A stretch of DNA of 64,000 bases, from positions 1,054,001 to 1,118,000 of the forward strand of contig NZ_CP013022.1 of the NCBI RefSeq assembly GCF_001653955.1. Reading direction: 5' to 3'. Origin of the DNA: Francisella persica ATCC VR-331. Its GTDB lineage: Bacteria > Pseudomonadota > Gammaproteobacteria > Francisellales > Francisellaceae. Within the stretch, counting starts at the first letter, position 1. Every line of letters starts with the position of its first letter. Below, piece after piece: positions 59,007-64,000 of this stretch. The translations under genes were made by a program, and so were the position numbers. The notes under the pieces were generated by a model that was not told the DNA's origin, ran no database searches, and was given only the letters and a program-made list of their open reading frames with translations.

Positions 59007-61379
59007 TTAAGATCTTTGCTCAATATTAAATTTAGATTTCAGTGCCTCTAGGATTTTATCTGTACTTTCAATAATAACCTTATCATCTAAAGTTTGTAAG
59101 TTATCTTGAAAAAGTATGCTTAACGCTATACTCTTTCTTTGATCATAATGGTTTTCATAGACATCGAAGATATTGACATCTTTTAAGATATTTATATCTA
59201 AATCTTTTATAGCTTTGATAATATCTCCAGCAAAGACAAACCTATCAACCAAAAATGAGATGTCCCTTATTACTGATGGATATTTAGATATTTTCTCAAA
59301 ACTTGGTATTTGTTTTTTTGTTAAAATAGCTAAATCCAATTCAAAAACTATTGGTGCTTTAGCCTTAATTTGGAAAGTTTTTAGTACACGTGGATGAATC
59401 ACTCCAATTACTCCAATCATATTACCATTAGCTAAGATATAAGCAGATTGACCTGGATGAAGCCAATTGATATCATCACAAACTTCAAAGCTTAGGTTTG
59501 TAACATCATTACATAATGCTTCAACATCTGCTTTAACATCAAAAAAGTCTACTTTTTTACAGTTAGACCAGTTAATATTTAAAAGCTCACCGTAAACTAA
59601 ACCTGCAATTCTATCAACTTGGATTCTCTGGTTATCTTGTAGTTTAAAACAAGCACCGTTCTCAAATATTCTAATTCGATTTTGCTGGCGCGAAGCATTT
59701 GCCTTAAAAGTACTAATCAAACCAGGTATCAAAGATTGTCTCATTATAGATAAATCTTGTGAAATAGGATTTTTAATTGCAATACCTCTATCAGCAAAGA
59801 AAAACTCGTCATATTTTGGATCTATAAAACTATAGTTAATAGTCTCATGATAGCCTCTATCTATCAAACGCGCATTTATCGTAGCTAAAGACTGGAATGT
59901 TTCAGATATATCAGTTTTAGCCACTGCATATTTAGGCATAGTTTCTGGAAGCTTTGAATAACCATAAATACGTGCTACCTCTTCGATTAAATCTTCTGGT
60001 ATTTCCATATCAAAGCGATACGCTGGTGGTGATACTTCTATATAATTACTATCAAAAGTCTCTGTAACATCTATATGTAATGCTTGTAGTATTTCAGTAA
60101 CACACTCCAAACTGAAATCTGTGCCTAATACACGATTTAGCTTCTTAATAGAAAGATTTATTTTGTTTTCTTTATTTAATCTCTCTAAATCCTCAGCTCC
60201 ATGAATTGGCGCAACATCACCAGCTGCTATTTGTGTTATTAGTTGAATAGCTATTTTTATAGCATTTTTAGCTAATTGTGGATTAACTCCTCGCTCAAAA
60301 CGATGAGAAGAATCAGTATGGAGATTATATCTACGTGCTTTACCAGCAATCTTTTCAGGAACAAAAAACGCACTTTCTAAGAAAATATTAGTAGTATCAG
60401 CAGATATTGATGAATCTAAACCACCCATAACACCAGCTATTGCTAGAGCTTTTTTATCATCTGCTATTACTAAAGTATCAGAGCTTAATTTAACTTGTGT
60501 TTGATCTAGTAGTGTTAGTTTTTCATTATCTTTTGCATAACGAATATTAATACTACCATCTAGTTTATCAAGGTCAAAAGCATGCATTGGTTGACCAGTA
60601 AGTAGCATTACATAATTTGTTACATCAACAAAAAAAGATATACTATCAATGCCACTTCTTCTTAGTTTTTCAACCATCCATAAAGGTGTTTGGACTTTGT
60701 TATTAACATTTTTTATGATACAGCCATAGTATGACTGACATCCATCTGTAGCAATTATATTAACTTGTTTAATATCATCTATTACTACTTTAGGTTCTAC
60801 TATTTCTAAATCTCTAAGTTCAGTTTTTATTAGAGCTGATACTTCACGAGCGATACCATATACACTGAGACAATCTGCTCTATTTGGTGTTAGATCAACT
60901 ACTATAATATTATCATCTAAGTTTAAATATTTATTAATATCTGTGCCTACTGGAGCATCTGCTGGTAAATCCATAAGACCATCAGCTTTGTTAGCTAAAC
61001 CAAGTTCCTCTTTCGAACACAGCATCCCAAAAGATTCTTGACCACGCAGTTTAGATTTTTTGATTTTAAAATTACCTGGTAATACTGCTCCGATTTTTGC
61101 AACAGGAGCTTTCATACCTTCATAAATATTGCTAGCACCACAAACTATCGTTAGCAACTTATCTTCACCAGCATCAACACTACAAACATTTAATTTATCT
61201 GCATTAGGATGCTTTGCGATAGTTTTAATTTGTCCAACCACTACGCCACTAACTTTTTCTGCAACAGCCGGCTCAATGGCCTCAACTTCTAGGCCTGCCA
61301 AAGTTAAGGTATCTGCTAAATCTTGGCTATTCTGAGTATCACTTAGATATTCATTTAACCATTTATGTGAAAATTTCAT
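59007..61379 (-). CDS. pheT: Phenylalanyl-tRNA synthetase beta subunit
   Basis: 790 residues, full length. Domains in order: N-terminal tRNA-binding OB fold (about 40-150), B3/B4 editing domain, B5, a catalytic-like core, and a C-terminal FDX-ACB anticodon domain (about 695-788, FEKISKYPSVIRDISFLVD). It pairs with PheS as alpha2beta2 and charges tRNA-Phe. It is 20 bases downstream of pheS. ihfA, often next, is not present within the window. Confidence 0.97.
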   Translation of the reverse strand: MKFSHKWLNEYLSDTQNSQDLADTLTLAGLEVEAIEPAVAEKVSGVVVGQIKTIAKHPNADKLNVCSVDAGEDKLLTIVCGASNIYEGMKAPVAKIGAVLPGNFKIKKSKLRGQESFGMLCSKEELGLANKADGLMDLPADAPVGTDINKYLNLDDNIIVVDLTPNRADCLSVYGIAREVSALIKTELRDLEIVEPKVVIDDIKQVNIIATDGCQSYYGCIIKNVNNKVQTPLWMVEKLRRSGIDSISFFVDVTNYVMLLTGQPMHAFDLDKLDGSINIRYAKDNEKLTLLDQTQVKLSSDTLVIADDKKALAIAGVMGGLDSSISADTTNIFLESAFFVPEKIAGKARRYNLHTDSSHRFERGVNPQLAKNAIKIAIQLITQIAAGDVAPIHGAEDLERLNKENKINLSIKKLNRVLGTDFSLECVTEILQALHIDVTETFDSNYIEVSPPAYRFDMEIPEDLIEEVARIYGYSKLPETMPKYAVAKTDISETFQSLATINARLIDRGYHETINYSFIDPKYDEFFFADRGIAIKNPISQDLSIMRQSLIPGLISTFKANASRQQNRIRIFENGACFKLQDNQRIQVDRIAGLVYGELLNINWSNCKKVDFFDVKADVEALCNDVTNLSFEVCDDINWLHPGQSAYILANGNMIGVIGVIHPRVLKTFQIKAKAPIVFELDLAILTKKQIPSFEKISKYPSVIRDISFLVDRFVFAGDIIKAIKDLDINILKDVNIFDVYENHYDQRKSIALSILFQDNLQTLDDKVIIESTDKILEALKSKFNIEQRS

Positions 61380-61399
61380 TTATAAACCTCAAATAATAA

Positions 61400-62422
<1,023 letters not shown>

Positions 62423-62508
62423 TTATTTCAAAACTTGAGAGATATTATAGACAAAAAAGATTTTTATTAAAATGTTGCTGAAAAAAATAAAATCTTTATA
62501 GACTTTTT

Positions 62509-62940
62509 ATGCCAAAAGATATACATGAGAAGCTAATAAAGGAAATATGTAAAGAAAGAGAAACGATTCCAAGCATTTTAAAACTGCTTAATAATAAACA
62601 TGACCTAGATAAGATAACCAACAACAAGCTAAAATAAAAAAAATACACTAATTTTTATAAAGTTTTTGGAAATAAAACCATACAACAAATAGATGAGAGC
62701 TAGTACTTAAAGTTAATATAGCTCCAAAGAGTCTTGTAATTGTACAAGGCTATCCTCGAAAAACAGGATGGTGAACTTCAAGATTTGTGCTTTTGACTAT
62801 AATAATTATTTCGGCTTACACTGTTTTGAAGAAAATTGTGGTGTAAAATCCAAAAACTCTGATGTTCAAGTTGAAACTTTTAAAGATGTTGGGCAATAGT
62901 GTTAGGATATTATTTTAAATTAAATACTGTAGGTAAGTTT
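62509..62940 (+). pseudogene. Bax-like glucosaminidase, decayed
   Basis: Opens MPKDIHEKLIKEICKERETI followed by PSILKLLNNK. After several breaks it reads FDYNNYFGLHCFEENCGV and then VQVETFKDVG, matching the NxFGxxCxxxxCG...FxS segment of the glycoside hydrolase 73/Bax-type N-acetylglucosaminidases. The catalytic-Glu region (AxxESGWG) is lost in a shifted stretch. Non-functional. Confidence 0.5.
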
Positions 62941-62970
62941 ATAAATTAAGAGTGTGAGAGAATTAATGTT

Positions 62971-63022
62971 ATTGATTAGAATAACACAGATCAATTATTG
63001 ATTAGAATAACACAGATCAACT
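62971..63022. repeat. 26-base tandem repeat, two copies
   Basis: The unit begins ATTGATTAGAATAACACAGA and continues TCAATT; a second copy at 62997-63022 differs only in its last bases (TCAACT). Too few copies for a function; may be a variable-number repeat useful for strain typing. Confidence 0.75.
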
Positions 63023-63151
63023 AGAATAGATACTCTATGAGAGTACTTCTTCATTAGACGCTCAAGAATATCAAATAGAATAAAAGATGTGATTAATATA
63101 TAATAATTTTGATAAGTTCTTTAGTTATTGATAATCCTAAGCTGTCTAAAT

Positions 63152-63179
63152 CTTATTTGTTATAACTTATTTGTTATAA
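63152..63179. repeat. 14-base tandem repeat at the ruvB stop
   Basis: CTTATTTGTTATAA occurs twice in direct succession. The second copy contains the ruvB stop codon and last codons, so a gain or loss of a copy would not alter the protein much. Confidence 0.75.
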
Positions 63180-64000
63180 TCTAGTAAAGTTTGCTGCTGA
63201 TCTACACTTAAATTATCAGGAATTTTTAGTTTAAAATGATTATATGCTAATAAAGTAGCTATGCGCCCTCTAGCTGTACGCATAATATATCCTTGCTGGA
63301 TTAAATAAGGTTCAATAACATCTTCAATAGTACCCTTTTCCTCACTTAGAGCTGCTGCCATTGTATCTAAACCTACAGGTCCTCCTGCAAATTTTTCCAT
63401 TAAAGTAAGTAAGTATCTATGATCCATATGATCAAAGCCAACGGGATCGACTTTAAGCATAGTCAAAGCCTTATCAGCAATTTCAAAGCATATTACTCCA
63501 GAACCTTTAACTTGGGCATAATCTCTTACTCTTCGTAAAATCCTATTAGCAATTCGCGGTGTCCCTCTTGAGCGTTTTGCAATCTCCATAGCTCCATCAG
63601 CAGTGATATCTAAATCTAACAACTTTGCTGAACGATAAACAATTTTCGACAGATCTTCTATAGAATAAAACTCCAGGCGCTGAATAATTCCAAATCTATC
63701 GCGTAATGGTGAAGTTAAAAGCCCTGCCCTTGTAGTTGCTCCAACGAGTGTAAACGGCGGTAAATCAATTTTTATAGATCTCGCAGCTGGGCCTTCACCT
63801 ATCATTATATCAAGCTGATAATCCTCCATGGCAGGATATAGAATCTCTTCTACAACAGGACTTAAACGATGAATTTCATCAATAAACAAGATATCATTCT
63901 CTTCAAGATTAGTCAAAAGTGCTGCTAAATCACCTGCTTTTTCTAGAACAGGCCCACTTGTTTGTTTGAGTTCAACACCCATTTCATTCGCAATGATATT
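63167..64000 (-). CDS. ruvB: Holliday junction branch-migration ATPase RuvB (5' end outside window)
   Basis: The last ~277 codons of RuvB; the N-terminal ~65 residues with Walker A lie beyond 64000. Present are Walker [12 protein letters not shown], sensor 1 VGATTRAG, the arginine finger in LRDRFG, and the C-terminal winged helix with [15 protein letters not shown] and [17 protein letters not shown]. It drives branch migration as a hexamer with RuvA. ruvA and ruvC are not in view. Confidence 0.96.
   Translation of the reverse strand, partial: NIIANEMGVELKQTSGPVLEKAGDLAALLTNLEENDILFIDEIHRLSPVVEEILYPAMEDYQLDIMIGEGPAARSIKIDLPPFTLVGATTRAGLLTSPLRDRFGIIQRLEFYSIEDLSKIVYRSAKLLDLDITADGAMEIAKRSRGTPRIANRILRRVRDYAQVKGSGVICFEIADKALTMLKVDPVGFDHMDHRYLLTLMEKFAGGPVGLDTMAAALSEEKGTIEDVIEPYLIQQGYIMRTARGRIATLLAYNHFKLKIPDNLSVDQQQTLLDYNK

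Overview
This is an AT-rich (by eye about one third GC) gammaproteobacterial chromosome segment that I read as Francisella. The grounds are the gene content and order (sucCD, gyrB, pdxST, rsmH-ftsL-ftsI, rpsO-pnp, kdsA, rpoZ, ffh, sufBCD, leuS-lptE, pheST, ruvB), the A/T-ending codon use, and the lineage-restricted small secreted proteins. Roughly a fifth of the window has no intact gene, and most of that space holds broken genes with several stops and frameshifts each: dusA, a DsbA-like lipoprotein, a ROK sugar kinase, a DDAH/CtlX-like hydrolase, a winged-helix regulator, a mutT fragment, an MFS symporter, a Fur/Zur-type regulator, a glucosaminidase and an SDR. Decay this deep suits a host-restricted, genome-reducing member (F. 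persica or a tick-associated Francisella-like endosymbiont) better than a freshly isolated F. tularensis. The species cannot be fixed from the sequence alone.

Layout. 1-7420: pseudogene remnants, sucD-sucC (minus), a fused membrane/AsmA-like protein, decayed dsbA-like and dusA genes, and a membrane-anchored gamma-glutamylcyclotransferase-like protein. 7598-25769: gyrB, a 1.5 kb gene desert, pdxS-pdxT, mutM, an acyl-AMP ligase, rsmH-ftsL-ftsI, rpsO-pnp-erpA-kdsA-udk-rpoZ, tRNA-Val(UAC), a secreted protein and rlmD. 25770-38064: ROK remnant, DAHP synthase, ffh, TauE/SafE plus DUF1634, infA, an APC antiporter, trkA, and an Rrf2-sufB-sufC-sufD operon. 38065-43743: an accessory, decay-rich stretch with a secreted SIMPL-like protein, thioredoxin, DUF3293, a PAS protein with a probably degenerate kinase-like C-terminus, a 123-residue orphan, and several strong hairpins in non-coding DNA.

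The outstanding feature is a perfect head-to-tail duplication: 43716-49262 is repeated as 49263-54809 (5547 bp each, constant offset, no difference seen). Each copy carries yqgE, yqgF, leuS, lptE and dcd. The unit starts 28 bp upstream of yqgE and ends inside mrp, so copy 1 ends with a beheaded mrp fragment while the full mrp survives only after copy 2. The junction shows no microhomology. The cell would have two complete leuS, lptE and dcd genes. After the duplication come a decayed MFS gene, cardiolipin synthase, a 1.3 kb desert with a zur-like remnant, pheT-pheS, a glucosaminidase remnant and the C-terminal part of ruvB running off the right edge.

No CRISPR array, insertion sequence, rRNA operon or prophage was seen.
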